A stretch of 15,064 bases of DNA from Promethearchaeota archaeon (GCA_030605085.1 JAUWBH010000155.1:1-15064), one strand, 5' to 3'; positions 1 through 8,409 are shown, counted from the first letter of the stretch. Translations and numbers: made by a program. Notes: generated by a model from the letters alone, not told the origin.

Positions 1-1
1 A

Positions 2-1081
2 TTAATATTAAACACTACTGCATTTCCGTATGCAGCTTCCTATTTCTTAAGAGTCACTGCAACTAGGAGCAATTATGCAACCCAATCTTTAGACATATCA
101 ATTAATATTCTACCCATTCCAACTACAATAAATGGAGAGGATGCTCTTGTAGAAGAAGTAGAAGTTACATATGGAACTAGAAAATTATTATCTTTCGATT
201 ATGAAGTTGATGGTGGACCAGGAGTAACTGATGCAACTACAACTTATAAATGGAATTACGATGGAGGATCGTTTAAACCTGGAGAATTAAGAACTGGCTC
301 TAAGGCTGGTAAATATGTACTATATTTTGATACGGAAGATCGAGAAACAGGGGATTACGCTATTGTTATTTCATTTGGAAAGGTAAATTACGAGTCGCTC
401 TCGGCTACAATTTTTCTTGAGATAATTGAGAGAGAATTTGACGCAGACTTAAGTGCCAAAAATCCAGAGGGTGAAAAAATAAAAATAGAGGATGATTTAA
501 TAGAAGTCGTGAAAGGGGATACGATTATATTTCAATTAGAATTAATAGATAAAACAGATGATGAACCTTTAACTGATGCAAATGTCATCTTAAAAATTGG
601 AGAAAAAGAATTTGAATTTGAAGAAGTTGATGATGGGATTTACGAATACGAATTTAGTACTGAAAAATACGAAGCGTTTTTTACATCTGAAACAGTTACA
701 GCAGAAATCACTATTGAAAAAGATAATTACGAGTCAGATACAATTGATATTACTATCGTTATTGGTATGGAAGAGGTCTTGCCGGGAATACCAACATTTT
801 ACTTTATAATGATAATGGGGGCAATCGTTGGTGTTGTGGGTAGTCTCGCAACCTACAGATATATACAAATAGCTAGAATTCCTAAATTCGTTAAAAAAGT
901 TAAAAAAATTAGAAAAGCTATTAAATCGAAAGATAACATCTCAGAATCGCTATTGTACCCCTCAAAAGATGATTACATGGTGAAATATATAGGTGATCGA
1001 TGGAATGTACTCGGACTCTCGTTAAAAGATAATATTGGAACTAAAGATAAAATCACTAAACAAGGTGGGGATATTAAATAA
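2..1081 (+). CDS. Cassette 1 gene A: membrane-anchored surface protein, C-terminal part (5' truncated by window edge)
   Basis: The frame is open from base 2 to a TAA at 1079-1081, giving 359 residues that align with the C-termini of the large proteins at 2494 and 8441. An internal GTG at 509 lies inside a beta domain and is not the start. The order is the end of one Ig-like repeat (to about residue 36), a second repeat with the shared 'TTINGE' opening (about 38-141), a third membrane-proximal repeat (about 142-255, ending 'KDNYESDTIDIT'), one TM helix after 'PGIPTFYF' (about 264-287), and a basic cytoplasmic tail beginning 'ARIPKFVKKVKKIRKAIK' and ending with a 'GDRWNVLGLSL' block. By family comparison the missing N-terminus should carry a signal sequence and DUF2341-like module. 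The tail is less typical than in copies 2 and 3 (GDRW for GDEW). It stops exactly where the next gene starts. The role as a surface receptor or adhesin is inferred; no enzymatic motif is visible. Confidence 0.92.
   Translation, partial: LILNTTAFPYAASYFLRVTATRSNYATQSLDISINILPIPTTINGEDALVEEVEVTYGTRKLLSFDYEVDGGPGVTDATTTYKWNYDGGSFKPGELRTGSKAGKYVLYFDTEDRETGDYAIVISFGKVNYESLSATIFLEIIEREFDADLSAKNPEGEKIKIEDDLIEVVKGDTIIFQLELIDKTDDEPLTDANVILKIGEKEFEFEEVDDGIYEYEFSTEKYEAFFTSETVTAEITIEKDNYESDTIDITIVIGMEEVLPGIPTFYFIMIMGAIVGVVGSLATYRYIQIARIPKFVKKVKKIRKAIKSKDNISESLLYPSKDDYMVKYIGDRWNVLGLSLKDNIGTKDKITKQGGDIK
1062..1070 (+). promoter_or_regulatory. Ribosome binding site for cassette 1 gene B
   Basis: AAGGTGGGG lies within the last codons of gene A and 11 nt before the ATG at 1082. 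It contains the GGTG core expected for pairing with an archaeal 16S 3' end. It supports the abutting ATG as start and translational linkage of the pair. Confidence 0.6.
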
Positions 1082-2197
1082 ATGCCAGTTGGATTAATTG
1101 TAATGAGATGGGATGAAAGAGCCGGCACCGAAATCATAGCAAAATATCCAGAAGAAATCAATGTAACTGAAAAGACTCTAATGCAAGTATATAGTACGCA
1201 CGAGTATAGCGGAGAATCAGGATTAGTTAGTTTAATGGTTGGTTCACTAAACATTGCGTCTTATTACACCGGATCGGAAAGTTCTTATTACATTCTTTTG
1301 CTTTTAAATTTAGACGACGATCCTGACGCCTACGAAGGAGGCTTGGCGGACGCAGCCCGAGTAATCCTTCAAAATATCAAGGAACCAGAGTTTTTAGATG
1401 TAATTCCCTCAATTTTCCAGCGACTTTCTGTTTATCCGTCGCTTAACGATGAGCAACACCTTATCATTACCTATTTTGACGAAGTAAAAAGAATGATTAT
1501 TAACCGTCTTAGAGACGAGGGCGTAGTTTCTAAATCAGAATTGGTAGTTTGGCTAAAAGATTTATATAAACGAGGATTTGCTGACGTAGATCCGATTCTA
1601 AGTGACTTGGTCAAGCGAGAATTAATCAAGGAAACCTCGGTGAAGGGAATGCCTTCCGAATTAATTTTCCTTACTAACGATCTTTTAATGGCAAGAGTAC
1701 CACCTGTAAATCTTTTAAAGGACCCCGTTGAAAAAGGACTCCCTGCTCATCTCGTAGAGGATTATATTACACAATGCAAGAAACTTTTCCAGAATTATAG
1801 CCCTACGGATGAAGACAACATAAGGATTGCTAACATTCTTGTTAACCCTCAAAATTACGAAGTTTTAAGACTGCTCAGAACAGCAATCGTCACGAAAAGT
1901 GAACTCATGAAACTTAAGAAAAAGGGCGTTGATAACGTAGATATTGTGTTGAAAGATCTTTGGGAAAGTCAAATGCTGGCTGTCTTTCAAGGTGGTCAAG
2001 GTGAAGAGTATTACGCCTTGGTCACTGATTTCCACTTGTCTCTAATATTTCCCAAATACCTTCTAAGGACAATAAAACAGGAATACGAAGTAAAATCAAA
2101 ATCAAACAAGGTTTTAATCGAATACCTTAGCGTTCTCGAAAGTGCTTACTTAGATTTGAAGACAAAAGAGAAGAAAAAAGCAAAATCTAAAGAGTAA
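1082..2197 (+). CDS. Cassette 1 gene B: cytosolic longin-like / tandem winged-helix-like protein
   Basis: This 371-residue protein has no signal sequence or TM segment, so it is cytosolic. Residues 3-118 look like an alpha/beta longin or roadblock-type domain: strand 'GLIVMRWDERAG', strand 'TEIIAKYP', helix 'TEKTLMQVYS', strands around 'GLVSLMVGSLNIASYYTG' and 'YYILLLLNLDDDPDAYEGG', then helix 'LADAARVILQ'. Residues about 134-208 ('RMIINRLRDEGVVSKSEL...') and 258-325 ('LLRTAIVTKSELMKLKKKGV...') each have the helix spacing and following beta wing of a winged-helix domain, and share the phrase 'V(S/T)KSEL'. The last 45 residues form a charged helix with a Lys-rich end. The gene begins on the base after gene A's stop and probably works with that protein's cytoplasmic tail. 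Longin and winged-helix assignments are by pattern only. Longin/roadblock domains in Asgard archaea and eukaryotes often serve small-GTPase and membrane-trafficking complexes, but function here is inference. Confidence 0.93.
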   Translation: MPVGLIVMRWDERAGTEIIAKYPEEINVTEKTLMQVYSTHEYSGESGLVSLMVGSLNIASYYTGSESSYYILLLLNLDDDPDAYEGGLADAARVILQNIKEPEFLDVIPSIFQRLSVYPSLNDEQHLIITYFDEVKRMIINRLRDEGVVSKSELVVWLKDLYKRGFADVDPILSDLVKRELIKETSVKGMPSELIFLTNDLLMARVPPVNLLKDPVEKGLPAHLVEDYITQCKKLFQNYSPTDEDNIRIANILVNPQNYEVLRLLRTAIVTKSELMKLKKKGVDNVDIVLKDLWESQMLAVFQGGQGEEYYALVTDFHLSLIFPKYLLRTIKQEYEVKSKSNKVLIEYLSVLESAYLDLKTKEKKKAKSKE

Positions 2198-2203
2198 ATA
2201 ACT

Positions 2204-2240
2204 AATAAGTAAAATATTTTTTTCACTTATTTTTTTTCTA
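2204..2240 (+). terminator. Probable terminator after cassette 1
   Basis: The inverted repeat AATAAGT (2204-2210) / ACTTATT (2225-2231) is followed by a T-run at 2231-2238, starting 7 nt after the gene B stop. Both the weak stem and the oligo-T tract fit archaeal intrinsic termination. Confidence 0.5.
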
Positions 2241-2426
2241 ATTATTCACGATTTTCTAATTTTGTCGTTGTTGGATTATTGTATTTAGATCATAATTTTT
2301 CTTTAAATTTATTTGAAAATTCAGTCTAAGTCAAAAAAATATTCCCTTTTCTGAAATAATTATATTATTTTTATATTAGATAACCTAAATATTATAAGAC
2401 CTTTAGATTTATATTTCATTAAAAAC

Positions 2427-2460
2427 ATATCTAGTAATATTAAATATTTAAAAATTTAAC
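2427..2460 (+). promoter_or_regulatory. Candidate promoter of cassette 2 with upstream ATATCTAG element
   Basis: A TATA-like TTTAAAAATTTAAC (2447-2460) ends 33 nt before the ATG of the large gene. An almost identical element sits 31 nt before the corresponding gene of cassette 3, and TTTAAC recurs 34 nt before the RuBisCO-like gene. ATATCTAG at 2427-2434 lies 20 nt upstream of the TATA start and also recurs upstream of cassette 3. The transcript leader would be short. The region is very AT-rich, so chance TATA matches are easy; the support is the repeated position. Confidence 0.42.
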
Positions 2461-2493
2461 GAAAAATTTTCTTTTAAAAAGATGTAAAAGCAC

Positions 2494-5400
2494 ATGACAG
2501 AAAAAAATAAATTTAAAAATCGATTAAAAGTATCTTTACTCCTTTTAATGTTTTTAGCAACAAGTGTCTACATTAACATCTTTACGGATCCTTCTAGATC
2601 TCCTTCTAATTTGGAAGATATTAACGAAGATAAAAAAGATAATGAAAAAGCTGATAATATAGATCCCGTCGAGTCTCCTGATTTAAGTATAGAGGGAAGT
2701 GATCCTTGGTGGAACGAAGATTTTCTTTATAGACAACTAATCAATATTACAAATCCATACACAGTATCAATAGATAACTACGGAGTAAATATCACGTTTA
2801 ATTATCAAGATTATGTTATTCAGGATAAAATGGAAGCCGATTTGAAAGATGTTAGAATCGTGGAAAACGGAGTCTTACGAAAATATTACTTTGAAAAAGA
2901 TTATCCTTCTGACTATATAGCAACAATTTGGTTTGATACAAATGTTTCTGCTGCAGCCTCACCCACAGAGCCTAATCTAGAGACGGATACATATATGTAT
3001 TATGGTAATAGAACTAATGTTGAATATGCCCATTCGTATTTAATGGATGGTGATACAGAAGCTTTTGGATGGGTTAAAAATGGGAATTTTGAATTAGATG
3101 ATGGTAATTATGGTGGTAATAATTACAATGTTTATGGATGGAATTGGACATATATAACGATGTTTGAAACATGGGAGGGTGATGATGGAGGGGGAGTAAA
3201 TCAATTAATTCACAAGGATGATATCGCCAATCAAGAGAGAGTCCCTGAAGGAGAATATGCGTATAAATGGGGCGATATTAGAAGTAGTGTAGGATCTCTT
3301 GGAGATCCTAGCACTAGAGAATATACAGGAACACTTTATAGTTATCCTTTTACAGTACCTACAGTTAAAGGAGGAGTCTCTCCATCTATTCACATAACTA
3401 TTTATCGAAACATTAGAACCAATCAGTTTGAAGGTATAGGAGATTATAAAGACACTTACGCGTTGAGATTTTCAAGCGGTCAGTATTATACAGGCCATAA
3501 TCCCCAAGATCACAACCCATTAGACATGGTCGACAATTTTGAAGGGACAACACAACTTCACTGGAATGATAATTACGAATTATTCGATAATAAGATCGCT
3601 TCTGTAATCGATACATGGGGTTCACCTCCTGAATACAACGGCGATCTAACTGGGTATATAGATTTTGAATTAACCGACTTCATGGGACAAACAATATATT
3701 TAGAGGTAGGAATGGGAGGGAACGAGGAGTGGGATGCTGCGTTTGGACAGATAGACGATATCCGATTTACTTACAATTTAACGGTTGCTTTAAACGAAGA
3801 AGAAAAACAAAAATCAGAGGTTACAATAATCGCGAAAGATGTTGATGGCAGACTCGTTCCTGGAGCAGAAATTACGATATTTAACTCATCTACAATAGCA
3901 GATTCAGTTAATAATTATACAAACTCAATAAATACAACGATGGACGGAACGGGCTATGGTTCTGCTATTTTTTCACCTGTTCGTTATGCCATATATAATA
4001 TTACTGTCAATTATACATTAGAGAATTCTGGGTTGGAAGAAGTCGTGTTTAATAGCAGCAAGGATTGGGATACAGAATATGTTATTGAAAATCTATTTGA
4101 AACCATAGAACTGGAACTAAATATAACGACTATAGATTTTGAAATAGTTGATTGGGACGGAATTCCTATAGATCGTGGATATATAAACGTTACCGATAGC
4201 AAAGGAGGCAATGTAATAGAGATTTTACAGCTTGATGACGATGGAAAAGCGACCTTTCGTTGGCTAAATGTTTCACAGTACTATTACCAATTTTATTACG
4301 ATAACGGCGCTTATAGAGATAATCCTCTTCCGTTGAACGCAAGTTATATATATAGTGGAGCCTACCACCCAATAGGAGGTGAAAAGTTCCAAAACTATCA
4401 AATACTGGTAAATGTATCTAATATATGGGCACAAACACCCCAATACCCTAATTGGAATCACTACTTAATCAACGAAACATATTATACAAATGAATCAATT
4501 ACTGAGCGTGGAAATAAGAAATTAATAAATTTCACCATAACAATGGATAAAATGGTAGATCTTGAGGAAGTTAAAATTTATTATGTATCAGACAATGATG
4601 ACGAAACTCCTGAAGAAAATCTTATTTATCATAATAACACCTATATTGAAGGCACTAACAGCACTGAGGTAAAGATTGATCTTATGACAATAGAAAATGA
4701 TAAATTAAAAAACGAAAATCACGAGGCTTACGGGTTACGGGTTTATGTTTTTGGTAACAATGTAAGTGCGTGGTGTAATGGTACAATTGACCTTCATTTT
4801 GTTGAATCTCGTAACATCTTTAATAGAACAGCGTTAGCTAGACTACATCTAAAGGTAATTAATAAAGACGAGGATCCTGCAGGTAAACCTCTAGGTGGCG
4901 TTTTGGTAAGAGTTTATAATGGGAGTGTAAAACCAGCAAATTTATTGGTCAACCTAACTACTTGGTCTGGTTATGGTGAAACCGATCCTCTGAGAGGTTG
5001 GGCCTCTAGTGAATACCCAGATAGGATTTTACCGTTTTGCTACAAAATAGGTCAAGCATACAATTTTACATTAAAGTATATCTTCCCTCAGAAATTGAAT
5101 GTAACCTTAACAAAGCCAGAAGACTTGTTTGCTCCTATTGATAATGAAGGCGTTGATCAATATGCTTATACGCTCAATGGAAATTCTTCCGTCGAATTAT
5201 GTCTTGTATTTACAGGTCCAGATACAAATATTACATTATTTAAATCAGAATTATTCAATCGTACCGACGATGGACCTGCGACCTGGGGTGAACTTATTAC
5301 CATCAGCGTAAACTTCAGCCATACTACAAATGATGTAGATTGGAATCCTATAGATCCTCCTAGTATAGTTACTTGCACTTTTCAGACGGTATCTTATCAG

Positions 5401-6888
5401 GACCTTTTTACCGAAGAGATGGAATGGCACTGGGGTCCATTTTATTCCGTCACGATTAATTCAAGCCGATTATCTGCTGGAGGTAGCTTTAAATATTATA
5501 AGTATTCAATTTTCGCTTTTAAAGAGGGTTATGGAGATCCCGCAACAGATGACGGTGGTTTAATAAGAGTAAACGCTATACCTACGAGCATAAGCGCGTA
5601 TAATTACGAAACGCGTGCTTCGATACCGAGTGCGGAGTATTCAGAATATTACGACGAGGACATCAATATTACAATTTTGTACTCTTATAGCTCTGGTACG
5701 CCGTTGGCAAATGCAAGACTCACTTATCAATGGCTTGGGCTTAGTCCTGTAGAAGTAGAAATAGACCCAATATACGACGGCTTTTTTACTTTTACACTTG
5801 ACACGGAAGACGCGGGAAGCGTTGGTATCCAGAGAATTTATATTTACGCAGAATACGAGAATTATACTCAAGAAGACCTTATTGTAGATCTCGATATTAA
5901 AACAAGAGAAACATCTATTAACGGAGAGACAAAATTACTAAGTATTACTGAAGATATATACATTTGGGACGAATTTACATATACTTTTGATTATAGAGAT
6001 GTAACTTATGGTAGCTCCGACCGCCTTACATATTTACAAGAATCTTATTTTTATTGGTGGGAATTAGACGAAGATGGGGACATAGAGGGCAGTATAAGTA
6101 ACAACATCGATTTAACAGAAAAAGGAGATGGGAGACATGTTTTAGATTTTGAAGCTGAAGAGAAAGATGTTGGAGAATACAGGTTATATGTAACATTAAA
6201 TAAATACAATTACGAAACTCAAAACGCGTTAATTACTCTAGAGATAGAAAAGAGAACGATTGATGTAGATTTTGAGGCTACTAATTTAGAAGACGATAAA
6301 GTAACAGTCGTTAAAGGAGAGGATATCGTGATGGAAATTGAATTAACTGATCCAACACAAGACGACGAACCGTTAGAAGATGCGACGGTAATTTTAACCA
6401 TTGGAGAGAAAGAATATGAATTCGATGAGAAAGGAGATGGTATATACACATACACATTTAAGACCGATGAAATTGACGCGTTCTTCACTTCGCAAACCCT
6501 AACAGGCGAGATTACCATAGAGAAGGACGACTACGAGTCAGAGACGGTCGATATTACTCTAGTTATTACTATGGAAGAAATATGGCCTGGTGTACCAACT
6601 TTCTATTTCATAATGGTAACAGCAGCGATCGTAGGTGTTATAGGAAGTCTTGTAGGATATAGAGTCGTCCAACAAGCAAGAATTCCTCAATTCGTTAAAA
6701 AGCTCAGGAAGACGAAACGCGCAATTAAAACAAAAAAGCCAATTTTAGAAAGTTATATGACTCCTCCAAAGGAACAATGGATTTTAAAAGAGTTTGGAGA
6801 CGAGTGGGAAGAGCTAGGAGTTTCACTTAAGAAGGTGATACAAGAGAAGGGCCCTAAAGGGAAATTTAAACAAGGAGGAGGTACATAA
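2494..6888 (+). CDS. Cassette 2 gene A: giant sequon-rich surface protein (DUF2341-like, CBM-like, Ig-like repeats, C-terminal TM and tail)
   Basis: The protein has 1464 residues. Residues 10-30 ('LKVSLLLLMFLATSVYINIF') are a signal peptide or anchor, followed by an acidic linker. Residues about 70-175 match the DUF2341 pattern: 'WWNEDFLYRQ', an internal 'DLKDVRIVENGVLRKYYFE', and terminal 'YMYYGN'. Residues about 196-425 open with 'NGNFELD' and close with 'AFGQIDDIRF', typical of jelly-roll carbohydrate-binding modules. Carboxypeptidase-regulatory/Ig-like beta domains follow from about 441 ('DVDGRLVPGAEITIFN'), 544 and 783. Three C-terminal Ig-like repeats lie at about 1035-1138, 1139-1252 and 1253-1355, each closing with an 'NYE/DYE' phrase. 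A TM helix spans about 1366-1388, then a cytoplasmic tail of about 76 residues ('ARIPQFVKKLRKTKRAIK', 'FGDEWEELGVSL'). More than 30 N-X-S/T sequons suggest heavy glycosylation. No strong Shine-Dalgarno precedes the ATG. No enzyme motif is visible; binding of glycans or partner surfaces is inferred. Confidence 0.95.
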   Translation: MTEKNKFKNRLKVSLLLLMFLATSVYINIFTDPSRSPSNLEDINEDKKDNEKADNIDPVESPDLSIEGSDPWWNEDFLYRQLINITNPYTVSIDNYGVNITFNYQDYVIQDKMEADLKDVRIVENGVLRKYYFEKDYPSDYIATIWFDTNVSAAASPTEPNLETDTYMYYGNRTNVEYAHSYLMDGDTEAFGWVKNGNFELDDGNYGGNNYNVYGWNWTYITMFETWEGDDGGGVNQLIHKDDIANQERVPEGEYAYKWGDIRSSVGSLGDPSTREYTGTLYSYPFTVPTVKGGVSPSIHITIYRNIRTNQFEGIGDYKDTYALRFSSGQYYTGHNPQDHNPLDMVDNFEGTTQLHWNDNYELFDNKIASVIDTWGSPPEYNGDLTGYIDFELTDFMGQTIYLEVGMGGNEEWDAAFGQIDDIRFTYNLTVALNEEEKQKSEVTIIAKDVDGRLVPGAEITIFNSSTIADSVNNYTNSINTTMDGTGYGSAIFSPVRYAIYNITVNYTLENSGLEEVVFNSSKDWDTEYVIENLFETIELELNITTIDFEIVDWDGIPIDRGYINVTDSKGGNVIEILQLDDDGKATFRWLNVSQYYYQFYYDNGAYRDNPLPLNASYIYSGAYHPIGGEKFQNYQILVNVSNIWAQTPQYPNWNHYLINETYYTNESITERGNKKLINFTITMDKMVDLEEVKIYYVSDNDDETPEENLIYHNNTYIEGTNSTEVKIDLMTIENDKLKNENHEAYGLRVYVFGNNVSAWCNGTIDLHFVESRNIFNRTALARLHLKVINKDEDPAGKPLGGVLVRVYNGSVKPANLLVNLTTWSGYGETDPLRGWASSEYPDRILPFCYKIGQAYNFTLKYIFPQKLNVTLTKPEDLFAPIDNEGVDQYAYTLNGNSSVELCLVFTGPDTNITLFKSELFNRTDDGPATWGELITISVNFSHTTNDVDWNPIDPPSIVTCTFQTVSYQDLFTEEMEWHWGPFYSVTINSSRLSAGGSFKYYKYSIFAFKEGYGDPATDDGGLIRVNAIPTSISAYNYETRASIPSAEYSEYYDEDINITILYSYSSGTPLANARLTYQWLGLSPVEVEIDPIYDGFFTFTLDTEDAGSVGIQRIYIYAEYENYTQEDLIVDLDIKTRETSINGETKLLSITEDIYIWDEFTYTFDYRDVTYGSSDRLTYLQESYFYWWELDEDGDIEGSISNNIDLTEKGDGRHVLDFEAEEKDVGEYRLYVTLNKYNYETQNALITLEIEKRTIDVDFEATNLEDDKVTVVKGEDIVMEIELTDPTQDDEPLEDATVILTIGEKEYEFDEKGDGIYTYTFKTDEIDAFFTSQTLTGEITIEKDDYESETVDITLVITMEEIWPGVPTFYFIMVTAAIVGVIGSLVGYRVVQQARIPQFVKKLRKTKRAIKTKKPILESYMTPPKEQWILKEFGDEWEELGVSLKKVIQEKGPKGKFKQGGGT
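6874..6882 (+). promoter_or_regulatory. Ribosome binding site for cassette 2 gene B
   Basis: GGAGGAGGT sits at the very end of gene A, 8 nt before the ATG at 6891. It is a strong archaeal Shine-Dalgarno inside coding sequence, indicating separate efficient initiation of gene B on the shared transcript. Confidence 0.8.
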
Positions 6889-6890
6889 TA

Positions 6891-8009
6891 ATGCCAATAG
6901 GATTAATAGTAATGAAATGGGACGAAAGAGCAGGCACGCAAATTTTAGCAAAATATCCAGAAGAAATTAAAATAAACGATAAAACATTAATGCAAGTATA
7001 TAGCACCCACGAATACACTGGAGATATAGGAATGATTAGCTTAATGGTTGGATCATTAAATATTGCGTCGTATTATACCGGGCACGAAACTTCTTGTTAT
7101 ATTCTTTTACTTTTGAATCTTGATGACGACCCTGATGCTTACGAAGGTGGTTTGGCGGATATTTCCCGAATAATTCTTCAAACCTACAAAGAAGAAAGTT
7201 TTGAGGATATGATTCCATCACTTTTCCAACGCCTGGCTGTCTATCCCACTCTAAACGACGAACAAAGACTTGCTATTACATACGAGGACGAAATTAAGAG
7301 GATGATCATCAACCGACTTAGAGATGAGGGCGTGGTAACTAAATCGGAATTAATGGTGTGGCTTAAAGACAAATACAAGGAAAGCTTCTCAGATTTAGAT
7401 GCTGTTTTAATAGAGCTGATAAAAAGAGAGTTAATAAAAGAATCTTCGGTAAAAGGGATGCCTTCAGAATTAATTTTTCTCACAAATGATTTATTTATGA
7501 TTAGAAGGCCTCCTCTTGAATTGATGAATGATCCAGCAGAACATGGTCTTCCTGAGAACATGGTAATAGATTATCAAAATGCAGTTAAGAAATTTTTCCA
7601 GAGTTATCGCCCAACAGAAGAGGATAATCTTAAACTAATAAACATTCTTGTTAACCCTCAAATTTACGAAACATTGAGATTAATTAGAACTGCTATCGTT
7701 ACTAAAAGTGAGCTCGAGAAATTGAAAAAAAAAGGTGTTGAAGACATTGATGATGTATTAAGAGCATTATGGAATAATCAAATAATACAAGTCTTTCAGG
7801 ATAAGAAAGGTAACGAATATTACGCATTGCTTTCTAATTTCCATATAACTTTAATGTTTCCTAAACATATGTTGAGGACTATAAAGCACGAGTATGAAGT
7901 AAAATCAAAGGCAGATAGAGTATTAATTGAATATTTAAATATTCTTGAAGACGCTTATTATGAGATAAAGTCAAAGAAAAGAGAAAAAGCTATATCAGAA
8001 GAAGAGTAG
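6891..8009 (+). CDS. Cassette 2 gene B: cytosolic longin-like / tandem winged-helix-like protein
   Basis: At 372 residues this is a close paralogue of the proteins at 1082 and 12814; about 78 of the first 99 positions match the copy at 1082 by eye. The N-terminal alpha/beta domain (about 3-118) keeps 'WDERAGT', 'KYPEEI', 'LMQVYSTHEY', 'SLMVGSLNIASYYTG' and 'NLDDDPDAYEGGLAD'. Two winged-helix-like segments follow, around residues 134-208 ('RLRDEGVVTKSELMVWLKD') and 258-325 ('IVTKSELEKLKKKGVEDIDD'). The C-terminus is a charged helix ending in 'SEEE'. There is no signal or TM segment. The ATG lies 2 nt after gene A's stop behind a strong Shine-Dalgarno. The likely role is cytoplasmic adaptor or regulator for the preceding receptor-like protein, inferred from strict pairing. 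A DNA-binding role for the winged helices is an alternative; such folds also act as protein-interaction modules, as in ESCRT-II. Confidence 0.94.
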   Translation: MPIGLIVMKWDERAGTQILAKYPEEIKINDKTLMQVYSTHEYTGDIGMISLMVGSLNIASYYTGHETSCYILLLLNLDDDPDAYEGGLADISRIILQTYKEESFEDMIPSLFQRLAVYPTLNDEQRLAITYEDEIKRMIINRLRDEGVVTKSELMVWLKDKYKESFSDLDAVLIELIKRELIKESSVKGMPSELIFLTNDLFMIRRPPLELMNDPAEHGLPENMVIDYQNAVKKFFQSYRPTEEDNLKLINILVNPQIYETLRLIRTAIVTKSELEKLKKKGVEDIDDVLRALWNNQIIQVFQDKKGNEYYALLSNFHITLMFPKHMLRTIKHEYEVKSKADRVLIEYLNILEDAYYEIKSKKREKAISEEE

Positions 8010-8032
8010 AAAGTTCTTAATTAAAAATTTAA

Positions 8033-8069
8033 TTTTTTTAATTTTAATTTTTATCATACTATTTTTTTT
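8033..8069 (+). terminator. Probable oligo-T terminator after cassette 2
   Basis: Two T-tracts (seven T at 8033-8039 and eight T at 8062-8069), with further T4-T5 runs between them, begin 23 nt after the gene B stop. No GC-containing stem is present. This matches archaeal U-tract-dependent termination rather than a bacterial hairpin. Confidence 0.5.
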
Positions 8070-8248
8070 AAATGTAAACCAAAAATCTCTTAATTTTTTA
8101 AAATAATTAAGTGTAGTTTTAAATTATGATAATTTATAATTGACTATGCGAAAAAATTGGGAAGATATATAGTTTCTAAAAATCATTTACATAGTCTTTA
8201 ACATTTTTGAAAAAAAGAAATTGAAATTTTTTATTATTTGGCAAAATC

Positions 8249-8272
8249 TTACTTGAGATTATTACTTGAGAA
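8249..8272 (+). repeat. Short tandem direct repeat TTACTTGAGA x2
   Basis: TTACTTGAGA occurs at 8249-8258 and again at 8263-8272, a 14-bp period. It is about 120 bp upstream of the cassette 3 promoter-like box. It could be a tandem regulator site; no equivalent was found upstream of cassette 2. Confidence 0.5.
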
Positions 8273-8391
8273 ATTTGTTAGAGCATATTGCATTGATTTG
8301 TTTTTACTGAAGAATGATTCAATTTTAGTAAGAATTTAAATATTGCAAATATATCTAGATATCCAATCATTTATTTAATTTAGAAAATCTA

Positions 8392-8409
8392 TTTAAAAAA
8401 ATTTTTAAC
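8392..8409 (+). promoter_or_regulatory. Candidate promoter of cassette 3
   Basis: TTTAAAAAAATTTTTAAC ends 31 nt before the ATG at 8441 and closely resembles the element at 2447-2460, in both sequence and distance to the start codon. Position and similarity suggest a TATA box giving a short leader. Confidence 0.42.

Noticed and set aside
509..1081. A separate 190-residue gene starting at GTG 509
   Set aside because: The same frame is open back to base 2 and the upstream residues align with the Ig-like repeats of the two complete paralogues, so this is the tail of a larger truncated gene.
973..1254. Minus-strand ORFs here and at 3205, 4011, 5166, 6219, 7241, 12299, 12592 and 13164
   Set aside because: They lie wholly opposite well-supported + strand genes, have composition of antisense shadows and no recognisable domains or ribosome binding sites.
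2482..2487. ATG-TAA mini-ORF just before the start at 2494
   Set aside because: A start-stop pair in the leader is easily produced by chance in this composition and has no counterpart upstream of cassette 3.
2198..2493. CRISPR, tRNA or mobile-element remnants in the intergenic gaps
   Set aside because: No regularly spaced repeats, cloverleaf-like segments, terminal inverted repeats or transposase fragments were seen in this gap, nor at 8010-8440 or 13936-14099.
8142..8196. Inverted repeat GACTATG / CATAGTC
   Set aside because: Seven-bp arms 41 nt apart in AT-rich non-coding DNA are expected by chance, and no function is suggested by position.
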